Shown here piece after piece: positions 46,530 through 58,582 of a stretch of 64,000 nucleotides of DNA. The stretch's first letter is position 1. Every line of letters starts with the position of its first letter. The stretch covers positions 1 to 64,000 of the forward strand of contig NZ_JBEVVA010000003.1 in NCBI RefSeq assembly GCF_049639735.1, written 5' to 3'. The DNA comes from Elusimicrobium simillimum. Its GTDB lineage: Bacteria > Elusimicrobiota > Elusimicrobia > Elusimicrobiales > Elusimicrobiaceae. Under the pieces are notes generated by a model. That model saw only the letters and a list, made by a program, of their open reading frames with translations. It had not been told where the DNA came from and made no database searches. Both the position numbers and the translations under genes were made by a program.

Positions 46530-46997
46530 ATGAAAAAAGGGTTTACATTAATAGAACTTTTAGTAGTGGTGCTTATCATAGGTATTTTGGCGGCAATAGC
46601 GCTGCCGCAATACCAAAAAGCAGTAGAAAAATCCCGTTTTACGCAGTATATAACCGCGGGAAAATCGTTAAAAGATTCTTTGGAAAGATACTATTTAGCC
46701 AATGACGCTTACCCCGCAAAATGGTCCGACCTCGATATAGATTTTAGCGGTTGCACGGAATCACCTTCAGGCTATTTTATGCTGTGGTGCCAAAATTTCT
46801 CGGCAGATTTAAATACAAACGCCATCTCCAACGCCGGGATAGAAGGCTTTGATATTTTTGACAACAAAAATTATGGGGTGGGTGAAGATAGAAAATATAA
46901 GCATAAATATACTGTATATTTAGACAAATCCGGCAAACCCGGAGAAACCGCTTGCATTAGCACCACAAACGGATTATGTAAAAGTTTAGGAATGTAA
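46530..46997 (+). CDS. Type IV pilin-like protein
   Basis: The start at 46530 (MKKGFTLIELL) follows TTAGGAGATTTT; the ATG at 46509 adds seven residues that would break the prepilin leader. The 155-residue protein has the cleaved leader MKKG, Glu5, and the helix ending LPQYQKAVEKSRF. The C-terminal domain has a Cys-rich end (CISTTNGLCKSLGM) and a central C.ESPSGYFMLWC. The N-terminal half is nearly the same as the genes at 27030 and 58429. It stands alone with its own terminator. Confidence 0.9.
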   Translation: MKKGFTLIELLVVVLIIGILAAIALPQYQKAVEKSRFTQYITAGKSLKDSLERYYLANDAYPAKWSDLDIDFSGCTESPSGYFMLWCQNFSADLNTNAISNAGIEGFDIFDNKNYGVGEDRKYKHKYTVYLDKSGKPGETACISTTNGLCKSLGM

Positions 46998-47025
46998 TAA
47001 GGAAGGCATTTTTGTTGGTACAAAT

Positions 47026-47060
47026 AACTAATCCCCTCAAATGTTTGAGGGGATTAGTTT
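47026..47060. terminator. Terminator of the pilin gene
   Basis: AACTAATCCCCTCAAA and TTTGAGGGGATTAGTTT form a near-perfect 16-bp stem. It lies two bases beyond the stop of the converging cysteine-rich ORF and may serve both. Confidence 0.85.
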
Positions 47061-47061
47061 A

Positions 47062-47181
47062 TTAAAAACCGCATTTACATAGTTTGCCGTCGAAGCAGCC
47101 GCAATGTTTTTGCGGGGTGCAATCACACACCGCAGTGTGTTTAATTCCTTTTTTATCTTTATTACATCCGCATCCGCACAT
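47062..47181 (-). CDS. 39-residue cysteine-rich, metallothionein-like protein
   Basis: An ATG at 47181, preceded by GGGGGG six bases away, opens a 39-codon frame. It encodes MCGCGCNKDKK, then a His/Thr linker, CDC, HCGCFDG, and LCKCGF at the end. Nine of 39 residues are Cys, arranged as CxCxC, CxC, CxC and CxC, with two His. This spacing is typical of bacterial metallothioneins, which bind Zn, Cd or Cu, but I recognise no named family. The frame ends at the shared terminator. Alternatives are a chance ORF or a small Zn-cluster protein. Confidence 0.6.
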   Translation of the reverse strand: MCGCGCNKDKKGIKHTAVCDCTPQKHCGCFDGKLCKCGF

Positions 47182-47222
47182 AATTTATCCCCCCTTTTAT
47201 TAATGCTTAACTATTTTAAATT

Positions 47223-48194
47223 TTAGTTTTTTCCATCTAAAACTGACTTAAAAAACTTAACCGCCTCATCATCCTTGGAAGAGTGATCCAACCCTGGATA
47301 AATAGTTACCTTAACGTTGGGGCTAAAAGATTCAAGCACTTCTTTGTATTTTATCCATCGTGTGTTGGTGTCACTCCCAAAGGTTTGCATGACAGCCGTT
47401 TTTTCAACCTCTGAAAAGCAGTCTTTATAATTTAAAGTCTCATTATCATCGACGTCTCCACGGTAAAAAAACTGCGGTACTTTTTGATAATTTTTTAAAT
47501 CAAAATTTTTTCCTGTTATACCTTTTAAGTCAGCAACTCCGGCTGCATAAGGCAGCGCAACTCCGCCAAACTCTTCAAAAGGCATTGTCAATACCGAGGT
47601 GTTGCCACATACTGCGGCGGCAATTAATTTGGGATGTAAAAGAACAAACCTGTTGGCAAACTGGCAAGAAGCTGAGTTTCCCATAATAAAAACTTGTTTA
47701 CTAGTTCTTATACTCATTTTCTTAAGGCGTTTTCTAGCGTCTTTTATCATAGCGGATAGCTGCAGATCAAGGCGTTGCAACGGGCCGGCTTCAATAAGAA
47801 TAGCTTCTCTGCTTAGCGCATGAGTATAGGCGTATCCCGGACGTGGGAAAACAGGCATTAAAAATGGTGTGTCTAACTCTTTTACAACAATATACCTAGA
47901 CTCTCCCATCCTGCTAAGTGTTATTGATTCTTCTTCAGCAAAATCTCTGTCCCTCACACTAGTATTATTAGTTTCGACAAGTAGCGTTTTTTTAATGCTT
48001 TTATTTATATTGTCAGGCACCATAAGAAAGTATGGGTAATTAAAACCTTTTTCCGGGGCGGCGTCTATTCTATAAATTGCCGCCGAATAAGGCGCGTTTA
48101 TAGAAAATGTGGCATATCGCTTATCTGCGGCATCTTTACAAAACAATGGTATAGAAAAGAGTAAAAACAATAAAATTAAAAGATATTTTTTCAT
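47223..48194 (-). CDS. Secreted alpha/beta-hydrolase-like protein
   Basis: The start at 48194 follows AGGAGACTCCG; the in-frame ATG at 48236 lacks a site. The 323-residue protein has a signal peptide (MKKYLLILLFLLFSIPLFC). It has a nucleophile-elbow-like segment VFIMGNSASCQFANRF (G-x-S-x-S), a possible acid Asp in YRGDVDDNETLNY, and a C-terminal GLDHSSKDDE that could hold the catalytic His. The layout suggests an esterase or peptidase of the alpha/beta-hydrolase fold acting in the periplasm. The exact family and substrate are unknown. Confidence 0.7.
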   Translation of the reverse strand: MKKYLLILLFLLFSIPLFCKDAADKRYATFSINAPYSAAIYRIDAAPEKGFNYPYFLMVPDNINKSIKKTLLVETNNTSVRDRDFAEEESITLSRMGESRYIVVKELDTPFLMPVFPRPGYAYTHALSREAILIEAGPLQRLDLQLSAMIKDARKRLKKMSIRTSKQVFIMGNSASCQFANRFVLLHPKLIAAAVCGNTSVLTMPFEEFGGVALPYAAGVADLKGITGKNFDLKNYQKVPQFFYRGDVDDNETLNYKDCFSEVEKTAVMQTFGSDTNTRWIKYKEVLESFSPNVKVTIYPGLDHSSKDDEAVKFFKSVLDGKN

Positions 48195-48369
48195 CGGAGT
48201 CTCCTGAGCAAAAAGCACTAACCTGTTTTTTAGCAATTATATTCCATCCATAAGACGTAATAAAACAAACTAAAGAAGAAAAACAAACCATACTAATAAA
48301 TTGTATATAGCTTTATAGAGATCAAATTATTTTAAATATTATATTAAATAGATGAATATAAAACAAAAA

Positions 48370-48393
48370 AGCCGCTACTATATAGTAGCGGCT
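48370..48393 (-). terminator. Terminator of the cold-shock gene
   Basis: AGCCGCTACTA and TAGTAGCGGCT form a perfect 10-11-bp stem; on the minus strand a T run follows. Confidence 0.85.
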
Positions 48394-48411
48394 CTTGAAA
48401 ATATTAAAAAA

Positions 48412-48615
48412 TTAGATTTTTCTAACATTTACAGCTTTGGGGCCTTTTTCAGACTGAGCAACATCAAACTCAACTGACTGACCTTCTGCTAAGGTTTTAA
48501 AACCTTCGCCCTGAATTTCCTGATAGTGGACGAAAAGATCAGCAGATCCATCTTCCGGTGTTACAAAGCCGTAGCCTTTTTGGTCGTTAAACCATTTGAT
48601 TTTACCTTGTGCCAT
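48412..48615 (-). CDS. Cold-shock domain protein
   Basis: This 67-residue protein is a single cold-shock domain with RNP1 (KGYGFVTP) and RNP2 (LFVHYQEI) and the N-terminal KIKWFND. It binds single-stranded RNA or DNA as an RNA chaperone. A 218-base leader lies between it and the 5S gene, longer than needed for a promoter, as with other csp genes whose leaders act as thermosensors; I did not identify a specific fold. Confidence 0.94.
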   Translation of the reverse strand: MAQGKIKWFNDQKGYGFVTPEDGSADLFVHYQEIQGEGFKTLAEGQSVEFDVAQSEKGPKAVNVRKI

Positions 48616-48834
48616 GTGTTAATTACTTCCTTGTGTTAATTTTTAAGGTTTTTTGCAAAACCCCTTTATTACCTTTGCTGCTTATAATAAATCTTATGCT
48701 TATTAAGTAAATTATATCAAATATTTCTGGCAAAAGAAAAAGTATTAAAAATATTACTTAACAAACTCTTGTACAACTTGAAACATTTCCTGCTTAAAAC
48801 CCATACATATTTATAAAAAAAAGGGAACCTATAA

Positions 48835-48954
48835 GACTGACAGCGATCTACTCTGACAACGCCGAGTTGGGCGTTACTACCATCGACCCTAACGAGCTTA
48901 ACTGCCGTGTTCGGAATGGGAACGGGTGTTGCCTCGTTGGAATTACCATCAGTC
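48835..48954 (-). rRNA. rrf: 5S ribosomal RNA
   Basis: On the minus strand the core reads CACCCGTTCCCATTCCGAAC, then ACGGCAGTTAAGCTCG and GGTCGATGGTAGTAACGC, all conserved 5S segments. The ends pair (ATTAGACTGATGG with CAGTCTTAT). Ends are approximate. Confidence 0.92.
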
Positions 48955-49187
48955 TAATAGGTTCCCCTTTATTATAGGAAAACCAGATATAACTAAATCG
49001 GGGGTGGAGAAGGACCGCCTCATCAAGCAGTTACTCTACGCGGTTTACTCCTTCTCACATATCAACTGCTACATCACAGTTAACATAAATCTATTGTATC
49101 ATATTATTTTAGAAAAACCAAGCTCACTCACAAATTAAGCAGTTAAGATTTTGTTCTCAAAGCCAAAATTGTGTTAGTGTAGATTAA

Positions 49188-52228
<3,041 letters not shown>

Positions 52229-52619
52229 CTTTAATCTGACCGGAAAACCGATCAAAACAAAATTTTGGTCTTTGAGTTTTTGCTAGATAACATTTATCTA
52301 TGATTATTGTAATTATTTACTAATTTACTACTTGTACTTCAATATTGTTTAACTATTCAATTGTGTAAGTGCTGTGTATTTCCCTGCGCGGGAAATAACA
52401 GACGCTTGGTTTTCTAAAAATACATTTATTCTTTTCGCACTGCCAAGAATCTCGCTTCTTATATTAAGAAGTGTCAACCCTTTTTATGGAGATTTACCGA
52501 AAAAATAAAATTGTAAAGTTATATCTAATTTTCAAAGAACAACAAATTTGACGCAATCCGTCTTCGCTAAAAGCTACGACGCGATTTCACATTTCATATG
52601 ACAGTTTCACTCATAAAAG
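52229..52619 (-). promoter_or_regulatory. tRNA-Ala to 23S spacer
   Basis: This part of the rRNA spacer has no gene. On the minus strand GTTCTTTGAAAATTAG (52526-52541) resembles the boxA-type antitermination signal that commonly precedes 23S genes. The region also holds AT-rich arms that probably form the 23S processing stem. Confidence 0.5.
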
Positions 52620-52692
52620 TGGAGCTGATCGGGATCGAACCGACGGCCTCCTGCTTGCAAAGCAGGCGCTCTCCCAGCTGAGCTACAGCCCC
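52620..52692 (-). tRNA. tRNA-Ala (TGC anticodon)
   Basis: The minus strand folds as a cloverleaf: acceptor GGGGCTG/CAGCTCC with discriminator A, anticodon stem CTGCT..AGCAG with loop TTTGCAA (TGC), and T arm GTCGG-TTCGATC-CCGAT. The 3' CCA is not encoded. It lies in the 16S-23S spacer. Confidence 0.95.
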
Positions 52693-52722
52693 TAAATCAT
52701 TTTAAACATGTAAAGAATTAAG

Positions 52723-52796
52723 TGGGCCCAGGTGGGATCGAACCACCGACCTCACGCTTATCAAGCGTGCGCTCTAACCAGCTGAGCTATGAGCCC
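52723..52796 (-). tRNA. tRNA-Ile (GAT anticodon)
   Basis: The minus strand folds as a cloverleaf: acceptor GGGCTCA/TGGGCCC, anticodon stem ACGCT..AGCGT with loop TTGATAA (GAT), and T arm GGTGG-TTCGATC-CCACC. The 3' CCA is not encoded. Ile-Ala is the standard pair in this spacer. Confidence 0.95.
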
Positions 52797-52958
52797 ATGC
52801 TTTAAATTTAGGTGGTTAGATTGCATAGAATATTAAATACTCTATATAATCGATTGTCATAAATGTGCGAGTGGCCAACCTGAAACAAATAGCGCTCTAA
52901 GCGCTCCATTACCAGATTACCGACCTATTCTTAATTTTATATTGCTATAAAAAAAGAA

Positions 52959-54468
<1,510 letters not shown>

Positions 54469-54790
54469 AAAATTAATAACCTTTAAACAGCGAACTGCTT
54501 AAAGACTACCAATCGTTACAGCGAGCATGTTGACTTTTGACTCTATACTTTTTGAATTAACTTGGTGTTATATATAAGGTGTATATATAACATTTATTGT
54601 TTTTTTCGTTATTACTTCGTTTGAGAAACCTGATACTGTTTAATACTGATGTATTAGTTTGTTTCAAGTTGCCCATTCGCACATTGCATCAAATTTTCAG
54701 AGAGCGAAATTTCCTCTCCGCTTTCCTCCTCTTGAGAGGAAGCCAAGGAAATTTTACTAAGTTTCTTACAGTTGCTATTGAACCGTAAGA
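54469..54790 (-). promoter_or_regulatory. 16S leader with processing hairpin
   Basis: This leader has no gene. At 54707-54757 AAATTTCC and GGAAATTT pair, enclosing a CTTTCCTC/GAGGAAG hairpin. It may be an RNase III-type processing stem or an attenuator. Confidence 0.5.
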
Positions 54791-54792
54791 AT

Positions 54793-54821
54793 ATTCTAAC
54801 AAAGTTTTTAAAACTTGTCAA
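54793..54821 (-). promoter_or_regulatory. rRNA operon promoter 1 (proximal)
   Basis: On the minus strand TTGACA (54816-54821), a 17-base AT-rich spacer, and TAGAAT (54793-54798). Confidence 0.75.
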
Positions 54822-54914
54822 GCATTATTTTTATAACTTTTTGATAATATTCAAAAAGGGTTTGCTTTAACAACGCTTGTCAAAATTTAACTTCTTTATT
54901 TATTGCTTTTAAAT

Positions 54915-54943
54915 ATTGTAACAAAAATTTTTAAGTTTGTCAA
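54915..54943 (-). promoter_or_regulatory. rRNA operon promoter 2
   Basis: On the minus strand TTGACA (54938-54943), a 17-base spacer, and TACAAT (54915-54920). It is part of a 52-base tandem repeat shared with promoter 3. Confidence 0.75.
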
Positions 54944-54966
54944 CTTCTTTTTTATTGCTTTTAAAT

Positions 54967-54995
54967 ATTCTAATAAAAAATTTAAAGTGTGTCAA
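54967..54995 (-). promoter_or_regulatory. rRNA operon promoter 3
   Basis: On the minus strand TTGACA (54990-54995), a 17-base spacer, and TAGAAT (54967-54972). Flanking bases (TTATTGCTTTTAAATATT on the plus strand) repeat those of promoter 2. Confidence 0.75.
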
Positions 54996-55039
54996 CTTCT
55001 TTTTGTAAAATTTAAAAATCTATTTTCAAGTACCTATAT

Positions 55040-55069
55040 ATTGTAGCAAATTAAAATTTATTTTGTCAA
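55040..55069 (-). promoter_or_regulatory. rRNA operon promoter 4
   Basis: On the minus strand TTGACA (55064-55069), an 18-base spacer, and TACAAT (55040-55045). Confidence 0.7.
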
Positions 55070-55184
55070 CTCTTATTTTTTAGTAATGCCTTAAGCTCTA
55101 TTATATTGGCCGGTCATATACTTATATATAAGGTTTAACTTAGTTTGTGTTTAAAAAGATCAGGTATTTGCTTGGTACCTATAT

Positions 55185-55214
55185 ATTATAACAAAGAACA
55201 GAAAAAAATGTCAA
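55185..55214 (-). promoter_or_regulatory. rRNA operon promoter 5 (distal)
   Basis: On the minus strand TTGACA (55209-55214), an 18-base spacer, and a perfect TATAAT (55185-55190). A weaker possible sixth site has TTGACA at 55341-55346 with TAAACT 18 bases away. The rest of the 54.8-55.4 kb stretch is AT-rich with no gene. Confidence 0.75.
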
Positions 55215-55433
55215 CCTTTTTCTTTACTTTCAGCTGCATGTCCTAAAACAGAGGCAGATAGAAAAGGCATTTTGTATTGATACTATTTTTCGCGTTAAGC
55301 TTTTTAGTATGTATAAAGTTTATCACAATATTTATATATTTGTCAATACTATTTATTTTTACCGTCTGAGAAATATGCTGCAAAATACTTGACATATTAT
55401 AACTTTACATGCACACACATTATATATAGGTAT

Positions 55434-55466
55434 AAAAAAGCCGGGCTAAATAGCCCGGCTTAAAAG
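55434..55466 (-). terminator. Terminator of the trypsin-like gene
   Basis: On the minus strand AAGCCGGGCTA and TAGCCCGGCTT pair around TT, then T residues. It lies 14 bases past the stop and separates the gene from the rRNA promoters. Confidence 0.9.
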
Positions 55467-55479
55467 TGTTATTTAAGTA

Positions 55480-56742
55480 TTATCTTATGGATGGCTGCGG
55501 GATTGTGTTATTCCATTTCAGTTTATTATACTCCGCACCCATAGCTCTTTTCATAAAAGACGCGGTATTATTATCTAAAGGTTCCGCTAAAACATTTTCA
55601 CCGATATTTAATATATCCTTGGCGCCTTGTTTAGCCTGGAAATATTTCTCTTCAAGCCACGCCTGGGGCGAGCCGCCTTCCATATGGGAAACTCTGGCGG
55701 GCTTTTGCGGTTTTATAAGGAAACCGCCGAAGGTGTCTTTGTAAAATAAAGGCGCGCTCCAATAACCGTCGTGCAGCTTGCCGTTAACCACTAAATATCT
55801 GGCCTGTGTGCCCACAACTTCAAACCATTCATTATAGGAAGAGTCTTTAAACCCGAGCACGTCGGCATTTTGTACAAAAAGCGCTTCCAGCACATGCCCT
55901 TTAAAATTGGCGGTGTTATTGCCATTGTCCCAGAAGAGCTTGAAGTCTTTCATTGGAGAGCCGACAAAGGCCGCGCCCATAAAGAATGTTCTGGCAAATC
56001 TATCATGGTCATAATTAGGATATTTTTGCTTTTTCTCGGCAAGCTTCTTTTGAAACATTGCTTCTGTATATTCAGGAATTTCTATGAGAACAATTTGTCC
56101 GCCCTGGTTTATTTTGCCGCTATTGTCTCTAAGCGCGTGTATTTTGACTTTAACTAAATCGGGGTCTTCCGGCGTGTAAAAAACGTGATCCGGCGCGTAT
56201 CCGGGATTAAGTCTTCTTTGTCTTTTTACTTCATTATCTTCGTCTATAAATTTTTGTTCATGATAGTAATTTTCGGATTCTAAAAATATAACAAAGTTAT
56301 TTAATGTCTCGCCGCCTGGGAGAATGGCGTCTTTTACGCTCTTATTTTCCAATGAAGGTTTTAAAATGCTTATCCAGGCGGATTTCATTTCCGGAAATAC
56401 GCAGTCGACAGGCATCATTACCCATCTTTTGCTTATTCTTAAACCTTGGCATACCAACTGTTCGTCGCTGGATTCATCGCCAGACATAGGACGCCTGGTT
56501 ACTACGGAGAAAACATTTTTAAGCATGGGGTTAACATCACGCACTAACTCATGCTTGGGCACTGTTTTTATTTGCGCTTTGGGGTGCGGAATTCTATCGT
56601 TAACCGCTTTAAAATTTTCCATTAAATCCTGCGAGGATTTAAGCGGCATTTTGTAGTTTTTCCAATCGGTATTATTCTGCCCGAAGGACTGGACAGAAAT
56701 TAAAAGGGTTGTGAGAAGTGTTATATATTTAAGTGTTTTCAT
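55480..56742 (-). CDS. Secreted trypsin-like protein without a recognisable catalytic triad
   Basis: This 420-residue protein has a signal peptide (MKTLKYITLLTTLLISVQSFG). The segment LVCQGLRISKRWVMMPVDCVF looks like the trypsin 'C.GTLIS.RWVLTAAHC' region, but the catalytic His is replaced (PVDC). Near residue 345, LHDGYWSAPLFYKDTFGGFL sits where GDSGGPLF...GG would be, without G-D-S-G-G. If the alignment is right this is a pseudoprotease, perhaps a binding or inhibitory protein. A middle region rich in charged residues (KQRRLNPGYAPDHVFYTPED) is unlike trypsin. The fold call is inference; the signal peptide and length are clear. Confidence 0.55.
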   Translation of the reverse strand: MKTLKYITLLTTLLISVQSFGQNNTDWKNYKMPLKSSQDLMENFKAVNDRIPHPKAQIKTVPKHELVRDVNPMLKNVFSVVTRRPMSGDESSDEQLVCQGLRISKRWVMMPVDCVFPEMKSAWISILKPSLENKSVKDAILPGGETLNNFVIFLESENYYHEQKFIDEDNEVKRQRRLNPGYAPDHVFYTPEDPDLVKVKIHALRDNSGKINQGGQIVLIEIPEYTEAMFQKKLAEKKQKYPNYDHDRFARTFFMGAAFVGSPMKDFKLFWDNGNNTANFKGHVLEALFVQNADVLGFKDSSYNEWFEVVGTQARYLVVNGKLHDGYWSAPLFYKDTFGGFLIKPQKPARVSHMEGGSPQAWLEEKYFQAKQGAKDILNIGENVLAEPLDNNTASFMKRAMGAEYNKLKWNNTIPQPSIR

Positions 56743-56775
56743 ACTTATAATGTATATATTAAGACAATAAAAAAC

Positions 56776-56822
56776 ATGAGCCTAAAGGCCTATATACATC
56801 TAGGTCTTTAGGCCCATTTTTC
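56776..56822 (-). terminator. Terminator of terC
   Basis: GCCTAAAGGCCTA and TAGGTCTTTAGGC pair with one mismatch around a nine-base loop. The bases nearly match the hairpin at 14115-14154. Confidence 0.75.
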
Positions 56823-56834
56823 AATACTGAGATT

Positions 56835-57758
56835 TTATTTTGCTTCTTCTTTAGGCGGCCATATTTTATTGGCTAATATGGACATAACCAATACACTTAC
56901 AATTACCGCCAGAGAAAGTACCGTAGGTACATGAACCCAATGCGCTATTATCATTTTAATACCGACAAAACCTAAAATGATAGCGATACCATATTTAAGA
57001 TACGGAAATTTCCCCGCCATACCCGACAGTAAAAAGTATAAAGAACGCAACCCGATAATAGCAAAAATATTTGAAGTATAAACTATAAAAGTATCTTGCG
57101 TTATAGACAGCACCGCCGGGATAGAATCTATGGCAAAAACTAAATCAGACATTTCTACCACAACTACCGCAGCCAACAGCGGCGTGGCAAAAAGTTTGCC
57201 GTTTTCTCTTGTAAAAAAGTTATTTCCGCTGTAATGTTCTTTTAAAGGAATAATTTTTTTCAAAGCTCTATACGCGATATTTTTACCGGGGTCAAATTCT
57301 TCGTCCTGTTTGACTACCATTTTAACAGCCGTAAAAATAAGTATGCCGCCGAATAAAATCATTGTAGGCCAGAAAGCGGTTATAATTTTTACGCCTAAGA
57401 ATATGAATAAAAAGCGCATCGCCACCGCACCCAAAATACCCCACAAAAGCACCGTGGGCTGATTTTCCGGAGGTATGGCAAAATATGTAAATATCATAAT
57501 AAACACAAACATATTGTCTATTGATAGAGAATACTCAACAACGTAACCTGTTAAATATTCAAGCCCTTTGCCGTGCCCTAAAGTTAAAAATATAGCAAGC
57601 CCGAAGAGCAGGGCAAGCCCCACCCAGCAAGAAACCATAGTTAAAGCTTCTTTAATAGTAACTTTACCATGATGTTTATTCATGATAGCAAGGTCAACAA
57701 AAAGGGCAACAGCGACAATTACCCAAAAAGCGATCCACATAATTGTATGTATAGTCAT
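56835..57758 (-). CDS. TerC/Alx-family membrane protein
   Basis: This 307-residue protein has about nine membrane helices and the family's acidic motifs: VEYSLSIDNMFVFIMIFTYF in the first half and VEMSDLVFAIDSIPAVLSIT in the second. Members export Mn2+ or help metallate secreted enzymes; some confer tellurite resistance. No yybP-ykoY (Mn riboswitch) signature is visible in the 80-base upstream region. The length and motif set match the Alx branch better than short TerC forms. Confidence 0.9.
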   Translation of the reverse strand: MTIHTIMWIAFWVIVAVALFVDLAIMNKHHGKVTIKEALTMVSCWVGLALLFGLAIFLTLGHGKGLEYLTGYVVEYSLSIDNMFVFIMIFTYFAIPPENQPTVLLWGILGAVAMRFLFIFLGVKIITAFWPTMILFGGILIFTAVKMVVKQDEEFDPGKNIAYRALKKIIPLKEHYSGNNFFTRENGKLFATPLLAAVVVVEMSDLVFAIDSIPAVLSITQDTFIVYTSNIFAIIGLRSLYFLLSGMAGKFPYLKYGIAIILGFVGIKMIIAHWVHVPTVLSLAVIVSVLVMSILANKIWPPKEEAK

Positions 57759-57809
57759 AAGTAAATTATATCTTTTTTAATTTCTGTTGTTTAGCATCCT
57801 TTCAAAAAT

Positions 57810-57835
57810 AAAAAGCCCGCTTTAAGCGGACTTTT
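57810..57835 (-). terminator. Terminator of the interrupted pilin gene
   Basis: On the minus strand AAAAGTCCGCTT and AAGCGGGCTTTT pair with one mismatch, then T residues. It lies 20 bases past the TAA at 57857, not the TGA at 58073, which supports the longer gene. Confidence 0.85.
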
Positions 57836-57856
57836 AAAAATAAAATGAAAATGTAT

Positions 57857-58429
57857 TTATGGTTTCATATACGGCGTTGTATATGCCAAAACTGTGGAGG
57901 ACTGACATTGGGGCCAGGTTATTTTTTCACTTGCCAGAATGGTATAGCCCAAATTTGTGCATTTTTTAACCAGCTCGGGCTTAGCAGCATTAGCCGCGCA
58001 TAATTCCTGGCCCGTGGGGCCAAGCCCAAGTATAAAAGAGTCATATGTAAAGGGCTTATGGTTCCAGCTAGCTCAAACGCAACCCATTCCGGAAGTTTCA
58101 CTTGGAACCGCCGTAGTGTTGCCCGTAATGGTGTAGCGTCTTTTCCCCGACGGGGATATAACATAAGAAGTACCAATATGTGTGGCCGGCAACTCCCCGC
58201 CGACAGTACCCGGCAAATCAATATCCAAATCCCCTATGCTTGCGGGCCAGGCGCCGTGCTCAAGGTAATACCTTTGCATAGAAGCGTGTATTGCCGCAAG
58301 GTTAGTATATGCTTCCGCCACTCTGGCTTTTTCAACCGCTTTTTGGTATTGCGGTAACGCGATTGCCGCCAATATGCCTATTATTAAAACTACAACCAGT
58401 AACTCTATTAAAGTAAAACCTTTCCTCAT
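57857..58429 (-). pseudogene. Type IV pilin-like gene interrupted by an in-frame TGA
   Basis: The frame from 58429 encodes a standard prepilin N-terminus (MRKGFTLIELLVVV...LPQYQKAVEKAR) and a pilin body with YYLEHGAWPASIGDLDIDLPG. A TGA at 58073-58075 (codon 119) follows GMGCV. The same frame continues ASWNHKPFTYDSFILGLGPT, then GQELCAANAAKPELVKKC and ITWPQCQSSTVLAY, to TAA at 57857. The extension has the Gly-x-x-Leu-Cys-Ala-Ala pattern seen in the pilin at 27030 (GKQLCAAIGG). A full-length product would have 190 residues. The TGA may be a nonsense mutation, a base error or a recoded codon; other genes here use TGG for Trp. Confidence 0.8.
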
Positions 58430-58582
58430 TTACTCCCCCGCACCGTAACTCTTTTTTATAATTTAACCTTTTATATTATTGTTATAGCATATCAAAAAAC
58501 CTGATAAATTATTTTATAAAAGTAAGTTTATTTAATTCTCCGCTTTGTTAATATTGGCGGCACAACAAAATAATGTTCTTTT

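Noticed and set aside
54597..54788. 63-codon ORF in the 16S leader
   Set aside because: It lies in a transcribed, structured leader with no ribosome-binding site or homology.
57759..57809. yybP-ykoY manganese riboswitch upstream of the TerC gene
   Set aside because: The upstream region is short and shows none of the conserved riboswitch segments.
57919..58221. 100-codon ORF on the minus strand overlapping the pilin
   Set aside because: It is the shadow frame of the pilin gene; the pilin frame, read through the TGA, carries the conserved residues.
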